A DNA stretch of 64,000 nucleotides from JBCBKL01 sp038521825. GTDB taxonomy: Bacteria > Pseudomonadota > Alphaproteobacteria > Rhodobacterales > Rhodobacteraceae. Below are positions 34,742-43,852 of this stretch, piece after piece (the first letter of the stretch is position 1; every line of letters starts with the position of its first letter). Both the position numbers and the translations under genes were made by a program. A model generated the notes under the pieces. It did no database searches, had not been told where the DNA came from, and saw nothing but the letters and a program-made list of their open reading frames with translations. The DNA is taken from positions 1 through 64,000 of the forward strand of contig JBCBKL010000015.1 of NCBI GenBank assembly GCA_038521825.1, read 5' to 3'.

Positions 34742-34777
34742 CCCGCTTGCTATCTCCCTGGCAAGCGGGTTTTTTTT
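34742..34777 (+). terminator. strong intrinsic terminator
   Basis: CCCGCTTGC and GCAAGCGGG form a 9-bp stem with a 10-base loop, followed by a run of eight T. It ends a plus-strand transcript, either that of the small gene at 34415 or a small RNA from the 34650-34740 gap. Confidence 0.85.
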
Positions 34778-34798
34778 GATCTCTGACCCCGTGGTCGT

Positions 34799-36007
34799 TC
34801 AGCCGATTTTTTGGAGCCCAAGGCCCAGGCGCATCAACGTTCTGCGAACCGGGCCGAAGCGGTGCAGGGCCTGAATACCCCAGGCGCGTGCATCGCGCAG
34901 CGCCGGGCTTTCCGCCTGACTGATCCGGTTCAGCATGTCGATGCCGGCCACGCGAGCGCGGATATCGGTGGCGCGGGCACGTTCGTATTTGGCGAGCATC
35001 GTCTCATCGCCCAGTGACTCCCGGCTTTCCTCGGCCAGTTTCAGAAGCGTCGCGATATCTGCGAGGCTCATGTTCAGCCCCTGAGCACCGATAGGCGGCA
35101 CCACATGCGCGGCTTCGGCCACAAGCGCCAGCCGTGTCGCAGTCAACCGGTTCGCTCGTTGGCTGATGATGGGCCAGATCGATCGATGCGAGGCCAGCTT
35201 CAGCGGCCCCTGGATGAAGCCGCTGCGCTCGCTCGCCTCGGTCTCGAAATCGTCGATGTCGGCGGCAAACCGCGCTTCGCACTTCTCGGCGTCGTCCATC
35301 CAGACGACAGCTGAACGCGGTTGGCCGTCATGATCCGGCAACGGTACAAGCGTGAACGGGCCGCCCGTGCGGTGGATTTCGGTTGAGCAACTGTTGTGGG
35401 GGATCGGATGCGTCACCGCAAATGCCAGCGCCTTCTGCCCGTACTGGGTTGTCTGCACGCCGATCCCGGCCTCTTGCCGCATAGGGGAGTTGCGTCCGTC
35501 CGCAGCGATGACCAGTCGTGCACGAATATCCGACCCGTCCGACAGCCGAACCCGGGCCTCCGCCGTGCGACCCAGATAGCGTTCCGCCGCGACACCAGGC
35601 TGGAACGTGACATTTGGCAACGCTTGGATTTGCGCAAGAACCTCGCGCCGCAGCAGCCAGTTTGGAAAGTTCCATCCAAAGGGATCTTCGGACACGTCCT
35701 TGGCGTCAAAGGCCCGGCCGCGTCGCACCGCTCCGTCCGGACCACCCGCATCGGCCACGCGCATCACTTGCAGCGGCGTCCCGAATGGGGCGAGCGCGTC
35801 CCAAAGCCCCGCGCGTTGCAGCAGGTCGCGCGCCGGCTGCAGCAGCGCGGTGGTTCTGATATCGGCGTTTTCGTCCGTCTCATCGGTGACAGGTGGCTGA
35901 GGATCGACGCAGATCACGCTGAAACCTGCGTGGCCGAAGGCGGCCGCCGCCGTCAGCCCCGCAATGCCGCCGCCTGCAACAACGATGTCATAGCTTTCAT
36001 GAGTCAT
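34799..36007 (-). CDS. UbiH/COQ6-family FAD monooxygenase
   Basis: 402-residue flavin hydroxylase of ubiquinone biosynthesis. The N-terminal Rossmann motif is VVAGGGIAGLTAAAAFGHAGFSVICVD, the middle LVIAADGRNSPMRQEAGI is the DG fingerprint, and the second FAD motif reads LVAEAAHVVPPIGAQGLNMSLADI. The latter has AEAAHV where other members have GDAAH, a small change. ATG 36007 follows GGAGG. Hydroxylates the ring at C5, C6 or C1; which one cannot be told. The pyrimidine 5'-nucleotidase-like gene is upstream on the same strand. Confidence 0.85.
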   Translation of the reverse strand: MTHESYDIVVAGGGIAGLTAAAAFGHAGFSVICVDPQPPVTDETDENADIRTTALLQPARDLLQRAGLWDALAPFGTPLQVMRVADAGGPDGAVRRGRAFDAKDVSEDPFGWNFPNWLLRREVLAQIQALPNVTFQPGVAAERYLGRTAEARVRLSDGSDIRARLVIAADGRNSPMRQEAGIGVQTTQYGQKALAFAVTHPIPHNSCSTEIHRTGGPFTLVPLPDHDGQPRSAVVWMDDAEKCEARFAADIDDFETEASERSGFIQGPLKLASHRSIWPIISQRANRLTATRLALVAEAAHVVPPIGAQGLNMSLADIATLLKLAEESRESLGDETMLAKYERARATDIRARVAGIDMLNRISQAESPALRDARAWGIQALHRFGPVRRTLMRLGLGLQKIG

Positions 36008-36068
36008 GTGCGCCTCCGTCCCTCCAGACATAGCCGCTGGGAGAGGTGGCACAAAGCGGCATCCTGTC

Positions 36069-36722
36069 CTACCCGGTGACGCGGCCCAGAAAGTGGGTCA
36101 GGTCGGTCGTGTGGTGGTGGATGTGATCGGCCGGTTCGGACGCATCGGCCACATGTATCGTGCGCATTCCAAGTGCGTGAGGTGCCGCGAGATTGCGCGA
36201 GTCATCTTCGAACATCGCGGCCCGCGTCGGCTCCAACCCGTCGGTGGCAAAGACGGTTGCAAAGGCCTGATGATCGGGCTTGGGGTGGAAATTTGCGTGT
36301 TCGACGCCATAGACGGCATCGAAAAGCCCGTCGAGACCGCGCGCGGCCAGCACTCGTTTGGCATAGGGTCCACATCCATTGGTGTAGACGATCCGCCGTC
36401 CGGGCAATGCGCTGATGCGATCGGCCAGGTCCGGAGCCGGCTCTAGCGGATGCAGCGAGATGTCGTGCACATCCGTGAGGTAGGGTGCCGGATCGATATC
36501 GTGTTCCCGCATCAGCCCTGCTAGCGTTGTTCCATGGGTTCGCCAGTAGTGAACGCGCAAGCGATCCGCCTCGGTTTTGTCCACGCCAATGGCATCCATC
36601 ACGTATTGCGTCATCCGGACCTCGATCTGATCAAAGAGCCGGGCCGATGGCGGATAGAGGGTGTTGTCGAGATCAAAGACCCATGTGTCGACATGGGCAA
36701 AGGCAGGTGCGAGGTCAGACAT
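36069..36722 (-). CDS. HAD-type pyrimidine 5'-nucleotidase
   Basis: 217-residue HAD phosphatase with motif I VFDLDNTLYPP (two catalytic Asp), motif II YTNG, motif III with Lys near HPKPD and motif IV MFEDDSRNLAAP. DNTLYP is typical of the pyrimidine 5'-nucleotidase branch. Probably dephosphorylates UMP, CMP or similar in the cytoplasm. ATG 36722 gives a natural start; the gene stops 62 bases before the UbiH-type gene starts, so the two are probably co-transcribed. Divergent from a GntR gene about 108 bp away. Confidence 0.85.
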   Translation of the reverse strand: MSDLAPAFAHVDTWVFDLDNTLYPPSARLFDQIEVRMTQYVMDAIGVDKTEADRLRVHYWRTHGTTLAGLMREHDIDPAPYLTDVHDISLHPLEPAPDLADRISALPGRRIVYTNGCGPYAKRVLAARGLDGLFDAVYGVEHANFHPKPDHQAFATVFATDGLEPTRAAMFEDDSRNLAAPHALGMRTIHVADASEPADHIHHHTTDLTHFLGRVTG

Positions 36723-36830
36723 ACGCCAAGGGATAGGGGCGATGCTGCGCCGCGACAAGGGCAGAGGGTTGCGCAAATGGGCCTTGGCTCCATAAGGTAT
36801 GGGAATCCAATGATCTTTAGGGACCAGACC

Positions 36831-37484
36831 ATGCCTTCCGAACGACCGCCGAACACTGACGCCTACTCTCTGATCCTCGAAGCGATCGATGTCGGTGTCT
36901 ACAAACCCGGCGACCGGCTTGTGGAATCGGAACTGGCCGAGCGGTTTGGCGTCTCGCGCACCCCGATCCGGGAGGCCTTGCAACGGCTTGAGACACAGTC
37001 GCTTTTGTCGCGCGACGGGCGCAGTCTGATTGTTGCGTCCCTCGATCACAACCAGATGTCGGAGCTTTACATCGTGCGCCGCGAGCTTGAGGGGCTGGCG
37101 GCGTCGCTTGCTGCCCGCCACGCGACTGAGGAAGAGATCAGCCTGTTGCGCCAGATGGTCGAGGACGACAACAAGCTGATCGACAACCCGCCCGCGCTGG
37201 CCCGGGCGAACCGCCGTTTTCACAAACAGATCCATCTTGCGTCGCATAACCGCTATCTGGTGCAGCAGCTTGATCTGGTTCACCGGACTATGGCCCTGAT
37301 GGCCACAACGTCGCTGGCGGCGGCTGGCCGGACGAAAATCGCCCAAAGCGAACATGACACCATCGTCAAAGCGATCGAAGCGCATGATGAAAAGGCGGCC
37401 GGAGAGGCGTTGCGCGACCATATCTCGGTCGCCTTCATGACCCGCCTGCAACAGGACGCCGATGCCCGTCAGGAAGAGGCCTGA
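36831..37484 (+). CDS. GntR-family (FCD) transcriptional regulator
   Basis: 217-residue regulator with an N-terminal winged helix (KPGDRLVESELAERFGVSRTPIREALQRLETQSLL) and a C-terminal all-helical FCD effector domain that has the metal-binding NRRFHKQIHLASHN region and a late SEHDTIVKAI. ATG 36831 follows TAGGGACC. It overlaps by 16 bases, tail to tail, with the glycosyltransferase gene on the other strand. Targets unknown; the divergent HAD gene is a candidate. Confidence 0.88.
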   Translation: MPSERPPNTDAYSLILEAIDVGVYKPGDRLVESELAERFGVSRTPIREALQRLETQSLLSRDGRSLIVASLDHNQMSELYIVRRELEGLAASLAARHATEEEISLLRQMVEDDNKLIDNPPALARANRRFHKQIHLASHNRYLVQQLDLVHRTMALMATTSLAAAGRTKIAQSEHDTIVKAIEAHDEKAAGEALRDHISVAFMTRLQQDADARQEEA

Positions 37485-39349
37485 TCCACGGTATAGCCGT
37501 GCTGGGTCTTGTCCCAATAAAACGGTTTATGCAGCAGTTCGAATAGGGCCTTGAAGGCTGCTAGCGTGCCGAGCGTAAAATAGATCGGCATCATGATGAT
37601 GAATGGCCACAGATGCCGGTGCTTGGCATCGGACGTGGCGATCAGGGCCATCGCACCGCTCAGGATCTCTGACCCCACAAAGAGAACGATGAGGTACTGG
37701 ATGACGGTGTGGCCAAGGCTTGCGGTAACAGGGTGCGTTCCGCCGAAACCGACGATCCAGAACGACCACAGAAACGGGGCAAGGGCAAACTGCGCAAAAG
37801 TCGCGAGGAACATCGTCTGAATGCCCATAAACCGCCACGGGCCGAGATCGCGCCAAAGCCTGAGCGGAAACCGCATGTGGACGAGATAGGTGATCATGAA
37901 ACCCTTGAGCCATCTCGACCGCTGCCGTACCCATCTCCACGGTCGGCAATTGGCTTCTTCCATCGTGACGGTCGGAATCAGTTCGGTCCGGTATCCGTGC
38001 CGGGCGAGCCTGATCCCCAAATCGGCGTCTTCGGTGACGTTATGCGCGTCCCAAGCGCCGAGCTGCTGCAAAACGGACCGGCGGAAAAACAGCGTCGTGC
38101 CGCCAAGTGGAAGAACCAGCCCCAGCCGTGCGATGCCGGGCAAGAAAAGCCGCCACCAAGTTGCGTATTCGATGGCAAAGCAGCGTGACATCCAGTTGGT
38201 GCGGGCGTTGTAGTAATCGAGCCGCCCCTGCAGGCAGGCGACGTCGTCCGGCGCCTGTGCAAACCGTTCGACCACTGTCTCGATCTGGTCAGGCTCGGGC
38301 GCGTCCTCGGCATCCCAAACGCCGATGATATCGCCTTCGCAGAAATCGAGTGCATAGTTCAGCGCCCGCGGCTTGGTCGTCAATGCACCGTCATCGGGCA
38401 CCTCGATGACCGACATCCAGTGTGGCAGCGATGTCCGCGAGAGTGTCTGGCGCGTGACATCGTCTTTCGCTTCGAGAACGAGCACGATGTCGAGCAGCGT
38501 CTTGGGGTAGGTGAGCCGATTCAGCCGTTGGATCAGTGCATGGGCAATCTCGTGCTCCTTGAACAGTGGAACCATCACCGACACACGCGGCAGGCGCTGG
38601 CTCTTTTTTGCAGCCGGCGGAGAAGTGGCCCGCCGCGGAACATGATGCGCGATAAGGGCGCCAAGTTTCAGGCAGGTGGTCATGGCAAGGCATAGCACTG
38701 CGGCGGCGATCAGCATTGTCAACGTGCCAAACGGGGCCAGAATAACGGCAGCGGTCAAGCCGCAAAGCCCGACGATCAACAGGGCCGTCCGGAACCCGGA
38801 GGGCGCGCCGAACAGCCTGCAACTTTCGTTTTCCGGTACGCATTCGACGGCGCGCGCGGCAAGGTCTTGTCCGTAGAGCCTGCTGATCTGCGCCTTGATC
38901 TGATCTGGCGGCGCCAACACGGGCAGTAATTCCGGGGCGAGGGGACCAAGGTCGCGGCGATGGCTTTCCAGCAGGTCAGGCCGGGTCGTGGCGATCATCA
39001 GCGTGTTGCCGATCCAGCGCCACGGCACGATGAGATTGGCAAGACAGGCAGAGACGGGCAGGGCGTCCGCCATCTCGGGCTCCGGCGGATCAGACCGCAG
39101 GTCGATCCGGTCGACCCGATACTGGCGGGACAGGGCATCGAGAATGTCGTCTGGCTGGACGTAATTCTCACCGACCAGGATGTCGCCAAGCCGCGCATCA
39201 AGACGGGTCTGAAGCGAAAGGGCGTGGTTCAGAGATTGTTCGGATATCCGGCCCGCATCGACCAGGTGGTCGCCCATACGCCGCCGTTTTGGCGGTTCAG
39301 CTGGGGGGCCGCGGCGCGGCCCGGAAAAGCGCAAACGCGGATCACCCAT
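37469..39349 (-). CDS. MshEN-glycosyltransferase fusion (cellulose-synthase-like GT2)
   Basis: 626-residue membrane glycosyltransferase. Residues about 24-63 (RMGDHLVDAG, then ALSLQ and RLGDILV) match the c-di-GMP-binding MshEN motif of type II/IV secretion ATPases. Two hydrophobic segments near 185-230 follow, then the GT2 core with SVMVPLFKEHEIA, the WDAEDAPEPDQ DxD-type site, TEDADLG and QRSRWLKG (QxxRW) motif, and four further membrane segments in the C-terminus. The layout resembles processive polysaccharide synthases, with MshEN in place of a PilZ domain. Start ATG 39349; an inner ATG at 39277 is possible. Substrate unknown. Confidence 0.85.
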   Translation of the reverse strand: MGDPRLRFSGPRRGPPAEPPKRRRMGDHLVDAGRISEQSLNHALSLQTRLDARLGDILVGENYVQPDDILDALSRQYRVDRIDLRSDPPEPEMADALPVSACLANLIVPWRWIGNTLMIATTRPDLLESHRRDLGPLAPELLPVLAPPDQIKAQISRLYGQDLAARAVECVPENESCRLFGAPSGFRTALLIVGLCGLTAAVILAPFGTLTMLIAAAVLCLAMTTCLKLGALIAHHVPRRATSPPAAKKSQRLPRVSVMVPLFKEHEIAHALIQRLNRLTYPKTLLDIVLVLEAKDDVTRQTLSRTSLPHWMSVIEVPDDGALTTKPRALNYALDFCEGDIIGVWDAEDAPEPDQIETVVERFAQAPDDVACLQGRLDYYNARTNWMSRCFAIEYATWWRLFLPGIARLGLVLPLGGTTLFFRRSVLQQLGAWDAHNVTEDADLGIRLARHGYRTELIPTVTMEEANCRPWRWVRQRSRWLKGFMITYLVHMRFPLRLWRDLGPWRFMGIQTMFLATFAQFALAPFLWSFWIVGFGGTHPVTASLGHTVIQYLIVLFVGSEILSGAMALIATSDAKHRHLWPFIIMMPIYFTLGTLAAFKALFELLHKPFYWDKTQHGYTVDQASS

Positions 39350-39442
39350 TTAACAACGGCCCGGTCTTGGTTACGGCGGCGTTGACCTTGACCGAGCAGG
39401 GTTAAGGGGCGGTTAATCATCGCCAGAAATGGCGAGTTGCGC

Positions 39443-40594
39443 TCAGGCGCTTCGCTGGTCCATGGCGCGGGCGAACCGCTCGAACAGGTAGTAGCTGTCC
39501 TGCGGGCCGGGGCTTGCTTCCGGGTGGTACTGCACCGAATAGACCGGCCGGCCTTCGATCCGGATGCCGCAATTCGAACCGTCAAAGAGTGATGTATGGG
39601 TTTCGATCACGCCGTCGGGCAGGGTCTGGGTATCAACCGCAAAGCCGTGATTCATCGACGTGATCTCGACCTTGCCGGTTTCAAGATCCTTGACCGGGTG
39701 GTTCGCGCCGTGATGGCCGTGGTTCATCTTGATCGTGCTTGCGCCAAGCGCCAGCGCCAGCATTTGGTGGCCAAGACAGATGCCGAAGACAGGCAAGTCA
39801 GTCTGATCAAGGATGTCGCGGATCATCGGAACCGCATATTCCCCTGTAGCGGCCGGATCACCCGGGCCGTTCGACAGAAAGACGCCGTCGGGCTTGTGGG
39901 CCAGAACCTCTTCGCTGGTCGCGGTGGCGGGCAGAACCGTGACATCGCAACCGGCGGAGGCAAGACACCGCAGAATGTTCCGTTTCGCGCCGTAATCCAG
40001 GGCAACGACTTTATGTTTGGGCTGTGTCTGACGGGTATAGCCGTCAGGCCACGCCCACCTCATCTCGTCCCAGCGATAGGATTGGGCGCAGGTGACCTCC
40101 TTGGCGAGGTCCAGCCCTTCCAAGCCGGTGAACCCGCGTGCCTTTTTTAGCAGCGCCTCGATGTCGAAATTGCCTTCGGGATCGTATGCAAGAGCCACAT
40201 GCGGCGCACCGGCCTGCCGAATGGCGCGGGTCAGACGGCGGGTGTCGACGCCACCGATTGCGATACGACCACGCGAAGCCAGCCAGTCCGACAGCGGCTG
40301 GACCGCGCGCCAGCTCGACGGGTCGGTCGGGTGCCATTTGACGACCATGCCCTCAGCCACGGGATCGCCCGTCTCATCGTCGTCGGCATTAACGCCAACA
40401 TTGCCGATATGCGGAAACGTAAACGTGACCACCTGACCGGCATAGGACGGGTCGGTCATGATCTCCTGATAGCCCGTCATGGCGGTGTTGAAACAGAGCT
40501 CTGCCGTGGTTTCCCCCATCGCTCCGAACCCGGTCCCGAAGAATAGCGTTCCGTCGGCGAGGGCAAGGCAGGCTGTGGGCTTGACAGGGGTCAT
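39443..40594 (-). CDS. carA: carbamoyl-phosphate synthase small subunit
   Basis: 383-residue glutaminase subunit of carbamoyl-phosphate synthase, feeding ammonia to CarB for arginine and pyrimidine synthesis. N-terminal CPSase_sm_chain domain starts ACLALADGTLFFGTGFGAMGE; the class I amidotransferase part carries the nucleophile Cys in FGICLGHQMLALALG and the His-Glu pair in YHPEASPGP near the end. ATG 40594 follows CCGGAGA. carB is not in the window. Divergent from the YqeY-like gene. Confidence 0.96.
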   Translation of the reverse strand: MTPVKPTACLALADGTLFFGTGFGAMGETTAELCFNTAMTGYQEIMTDPSYAGQVVTFTFPHIGNVGVNADDDETGDPVAEGMVVKWHPTDPSSWRAVQPLSDWLASRGRIAIGGVDTRRLTRAIRQAGAPHVALAYDPEGNFDIEALLKKARGFTGLEGLDLAKEVTCAQSYRWDEMRWAWPDGYTRQTQPKHKVVALDYGAKRNILRCLASAGCDVTVLPATATSEEVLAHKPDGVFLSNGPGDPAATGEYAVPMIRDILDQTDLPVFGICLGHQMLALALGASTIKMNHGHHGANHPVKDLETGKVEITSMNHGFAVDTQTLPDGVIETHTSLFDGSNCGIRIEGRPVYSVQYHPEASPGPQDSYYLFERFARAMDQRSA

Positions 40595-40789
40595 GGGGCT
40601 CTCCGGCGGCAGGCGACTGACGGGCAAATTGGCGGGAAACTAGTGGGATGGGGCACGCGGGTCAAGACCTTGTCATAATTTATGGAACGTAACGATATCA
40701 GTGACTTAAGGCCTCCGTCTGTCATTGCGCGGCGATGCGCGATTGGGTAAGGTGCGGCTTTATTGAAACCCATGGGGATGGGACAGCAG

Positions 40790-41254
40790 ATGGAACTGCG
40801 TGCGAAGATTTCGACTGCCTTGAAAGAGGCGATGCGGAACAAGGAAACCGAGCGCTTATCGACCCTTCGGTTGATTAACGCTGCCATCAAGGACAAGGAT
40901 ATCGACGCCCGCGCCGCAGGTCAGGACGACGGTGTGGACAGTGGCGAAGTGCTTGCGATCCTTGGTAAAATGGTCAAGCAGCGCCAAGAGAGTGCCCGCG
41001 CCTACGAAGAAGGCGGGCGGCTGGATCTGGCAGAGCGAGAGCAGGCAGAAATCGCAGTGATCGAGGATTTTCTGCCTCAGAAGCTGTCTGATGACGAGGC
41101 CGAACAGGCCGTTGATGCCGCGATTGCCGAAGTGGGTGCCGACAGCATTCGCGATATGGGCAAGGTTATGGGCGTGCTGAAATCCAAGTATACCGGTCAG
41201 ATGGACTTTGGCTCGGTCGGCCCGATGGTCAAAGATCGGCTTTGCACCGGTTAG
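40790..41254 (+). CDS. GatB/YqeY domain protein
   Basis: 154-residue protein of the YqeY family, related to the C-terminal tRNA-binding domain of GatB. It starts MELRAKISTALKEAMRNKE and contains RLSTLRLINAAIKDKDID, then EVLAILGKMVKQRQESA and IEDFLPQKLSDDE, all typical. It may assist tRNA-dependent amidation but its function is not settled. ATG 40790 follows GGGACAG. Divergent from carA with about 195 bases between them, an arrangement common in this order. Confidence 0.88.
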   Translation: MELRAKISTALKEAMRNKETERLSTLRLINAAIKDKDIDARAAGQDDGVDSGEVLAILGKMVKQRQESARAYEEGGRLDLAEREQAEIAVIEDFLPQKLSDDEAEQAVDAAIAEVGADSIRDMGKVMGVLKSKYTGQMDFGSVGPMVKDRLCTG

Positions 41255-41284
41255 CGGGACCTTAATCAGCCAACGAGCGGCCCA

Positions 41285-41767
41285 TCACCGTTTGATGACC
41301 CTCAGCAGGTCATCATAGAGCGCGATGCGTTCTTCCTCGCTCAGAAAAGCTCCGATCTCGACCTCGCGGCCCTTGCCTTTCAGCGTGATGTAGTGAGGGA
41401 CAGGGCCCTCGCTGTCGTACTTGGTCACTTGCGTCCAATACCGGTCGCAATCCCATTCCTTGGTCTTGCCGGATGGCTCTGTCCGAACCAGGTGGGCAAG
41501 GTTCTGGTTCAGGATCAGCACTTCGCTGATCTGCAGCTGTCGGTGATTGCGCTGAAGGGCGTAGTACATCCCCCAGACCGCCAGCATCAGAAACGGCAAA
41601 AGCCCCCACAGCACGACCGTTCCCAAAAGTGGGATGGCCGGGATGAGGATCAGGGTGAATGTGGCCAGGATAAAGGCGACCATCCCCTTGGGTGGCAGGG
41701 ATTCGTGTGGCCAGAGGTGCAATTCCTGCGTCGAGGCGTCTGGTTCGGTTGTCCATCGATAGGGCAT
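41285..41767 (-). CDS. DUF2244 membrane protein
   Basis: 160-residue protein starting MPYRWTTEP, with LWPHESLPPKGM and two adjacent membrane segments at about residues 28-68, then a soluble C-terminus with NQNLAHLVRTEPSG and ITLKGKGREVEIGAFLSEEERIALYDDL, the signature of DUF2244. Function unknown; in this order it is often near cytochrome oxidase or nth genes. Convergent with the YqeY-like gene. Confidence 0.8.
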   Translation of the reverse strand: MPYRWTTEPDASTQELHLWPHESLPPKGMVAFILATFTLILIPAIPLLGTVVLWGLLPFLMLAVWGMYYALQRNHRQLQISEVLILNQNLAHLVRTEPSGKTKEWDCDRYWTQVTKYDSEGPVPHYITLKGKGREVEIGAFLSEEERIALYDDLLRVIKR

Positions 41768-41812
41768 GGGGCGAGGATATAGTCCTGTCATAGTCGGTTA
41801 AAGCTTTAGGTC

Positions 41813-43042
41813 TTATTCGGCCGGGGTCCAGAGCGTGAAGAGTTCCTGCGGCTTTGAGACACCCCGCAGCATGTAGCGACCGAGCGAAACGATCTGGTCG
41901 GTTTCGCGTGTGGCGCTTTTCGCAACCTTTTCGGACAGGATCAGGGGTCGGCCAAGCTGCGAGCAGAAATCAAGGATGCGGGCGGTCTGGTTCACGGCTG
42001 GGCCAATGACGGTGAAATCAAGCCGTGCCTTGCCGCCGATATTGCCATAAGACAGATCACCCGCGTGCAGGGCGAGGCTGTAGTCAGTTACAACCTGATT
42101 GTCCGCACGGCGTTCCTGGTTGAGCCAAGTGAGGGCAGTCCGCAGTTCGTTTGCAGCGGCAATGGCCTCGTCCACGGCCTTGCGCCCGCCCCGATCCCGA
42201 AAGATGGCGAGCAGCCCGTCGCCCATGAACTTAAGAACGTTGCCGCCCCGGTTCTCGACGATCTCGACCACCTGCCCGAAATAGGCGTTGAGCATGGCTA
42301 TCGTTTGCGGTCCGTCGGTCTCTTCGGATATCCGGGTGAAACTGCGCAGATCGAAGTACCAGATCACCGCACTGATCGTTTCGAACGAACCGCGCTGGAT
42401 CTCGCCTGACAGCACCCGTTGTCCCGCGTCCGCGCCCAGATAGGTGGCGGCGACATCGTTGGCCATTTGCCGGTTCGACGCCGCCTTGAGCGCGAGACCG
42501 AGGGCAGGAAGTAATGCGCGCAGGGTTTCTACATGCGCGTCTGAAAACCCCTCCGGCGCGTCACTGACCCATGAGATGACCAACCCCTCGGGCGTGTTGT
42601 TGGGATCGACGGCCGCGGTGTCGGTTACGTTTTCAAAGCGCATCTTGGCCGCGAAATAGTCTGTCCCGCCCCGGTCCCGCAATTCGTCGAGAAAGGGAAA
42701 TCGGTGCGGCGGGGTGCCAGGTCGAAGGGTTTCGCGCAGTTCGACGATGTCTTCGGACAGAAGGTGGTAGAGCGGGCTTCGAACCCATTGTTCACGCGGC
42801 GTGGAAACGTGGGCGAGATGGACTGTCCCGATGCCCTCATCCTTGTTCCAGTCGAAACTGATGCTGCCGAATTCCGGGTGATAGGCCCGCTGTGCCACAT
42901 GCACCCGCATGATCGGGATGCCAGCCGCGAGGATGCGGGTGCAGTAGCCATCAAGTGTGTCGGCCTGACCAGTGCCCTCTATACCCTGCGTGATCAGCCA
43001 GTTGGTGATGGGTTTGATCCCCAGATCAGCGTTTTGTTGCAT
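41813..43042 (-). CDS. class III adenylate/guanylate cyclase
   Basis: 409-residue soluble protein with an N-terminal region of about 200 residues of unknown sensing type and a C-terminal cyclase catalytic domain. Metal-binding Asp231 lies in WYFDLRSFT and Asp275 in KFMGDG, with Lys271 in the substrate-specifying position consistent with ATP, Asn351 and Arg355 in VNQTARI for transition-state binding. All catalytic residues are present, so it probably makes cAMP. No membrane segment was seen. Divergent from the YHS-domain gene 201 bp away. Confidence 0.87.
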   Translation of the reverse strand: MQQNADLGIKPITNWLITQGIEGTGQADTLDGYCTRILAAGIPIMRVHVAQRAYHPEFGSISFDWNKDEGIGTVHLAHVSTPREQWVRSPLYHLLSEDIVELRETLRPGTPPHRFPFLDELRDRGGTDYFAAKMRFENVTDTAAVDPNNTPEGLVISWVSDAPEGFSDAHVETLRALLPALGLALKAASNRQMANDVAATYLGADAGQRVLSGEIQRGSFETISAVIWYFDLRSFTRISEETDGPQTIAMLNAYFGQVVEIVENRGGNVLKFMGDGLLAIFRDRGGRKAVDEAIAAANELRTALTWLNQERRADNQVVTDYSLALHAGDLSYGNIGGKARLDFTVIGPAVNQTARILDFCSQLGRPLILSEKVAKSATRETDQIVSLGRYMLRGVSKPQELFTLWTPAE

Positions 43043-43243
43043 CGTGTGTCCGTCGCACCCCGGTTGGCCCTATTTTGGGTGTCGCTGTGCCGTCTGTCCA
43101 TGCCCGGTCCACGCCCGTCTCATCCAGGTCGGATTGGTGCACGGTGGATAGCGGAGCTTCACATGCCCGTGAGAGGGCTGGAGGCACGCATCTTGATGTC
43201 CGATGTTTTGCAAAGCGCGGTATATTTCAGGAGGATTGATATC

Positions 43244-43702
43244 ATGACCCATTCGAGGCGCTCTGTTTTGATGCTTGTTGGTGCGGTTCCGGTTGCGGTG
43301 CTGCTGCCGTTCAAGGGCCGGGCGGCTACCCCACCGGTATATTCCGAGGGTGGCGTGGCAGTGGACGGCACAGATGTCGTTGCCTATTTCTCCGAAGGCA
43401 CACCCGTTGCCGGTGATGAGGCCATCACCCATGACTGGAACGGTGCCACATGGCGGTTCGCGAACGAGGCCAACCGCGCTGCCTTTGCCGCAGATCCCGA
43501 AGCTTATGCGCCGCAATACGGGGGCTATTGTTCGTGGGCCGTCAGCAACGGTTATACGGCCTCGACCGTACCAGAGGCATGGAAGATCGTGGACGGTAAG
43601 CTCTATCTGAACTTCTCGAAACGGATCCAACGTCGCTGGGAACGCGACATTCCGGGGCGGATCGCGGCTGCGGATGCCAACTGGCCTTCGGTTTTGGATT
43701 GA
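43244..43702 (+). CDS. exported YHS-domain protein
   Basis: 152-residue protein. A Tat- or Sec-type signal (MTHSRRSVLMLVGAVPVAVLLPFKGRA, with a twin-arginine SRRSVLM) is followed by a YHS domain: GGVAVDGTDVVAYFSEGTPV and HDWNGATWRFANEANRAAFAADPEAYAPQYGGYC. YHS domains bind metal such as copper or iron. ATG 43244 follows AGGAGG at an 8-base distance. Role unknown; a metal-handling function beside the cytochrome oxidase gene is possible. Confidence 0.8.
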   Translation: MTHSRRSVLMLVGAVPVAVLLPFKGRAATPPVYSEGGVAVDGTDVVAYFSEGTPVAGDEAITHDWNGATWRFANEANRAAFAADPEAYAPQYGGYCSWAVSNGYTASTVPEAWKIVDGKLYLNFSKRIQRRWERDIPGRIAAADANWPSVLD

Positions 43703-43800
43703 TGCTCGGGTGGCGGGACGGCTCTGTTTGACCCCGCACAGATCAAATGCGCCCGTCCGCTGATCCGAGGTTCCGCGCGTTGCTCGCCCTTGCGCTTGAA

Positions 43801-43834
43801 AGGAAAAGGGCCCCGGTTTCCACCGGGGCCCTTT
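43801..43834 (-). terminator. intrinsic terminator of ctaD
   Basis: AAAGGGCCCCGG and CCGGGGCCCTTT form a 12-bp stem with a 6-base loop, and the minus strand continues TTTTCC. It lies 19 bases past the ctaD stop. Confidence 0.85.
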
Positions 43835-43852
43835 GGCAATTCCTCAAGCACC

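Noticed and set aside
42704..43243. Upstream extension of the YHS-domain frame
   Set aside because: It runs through the start of the cyclase gene on the other strand; the ATG at 43244 has AGGAGG and a signal peptide.
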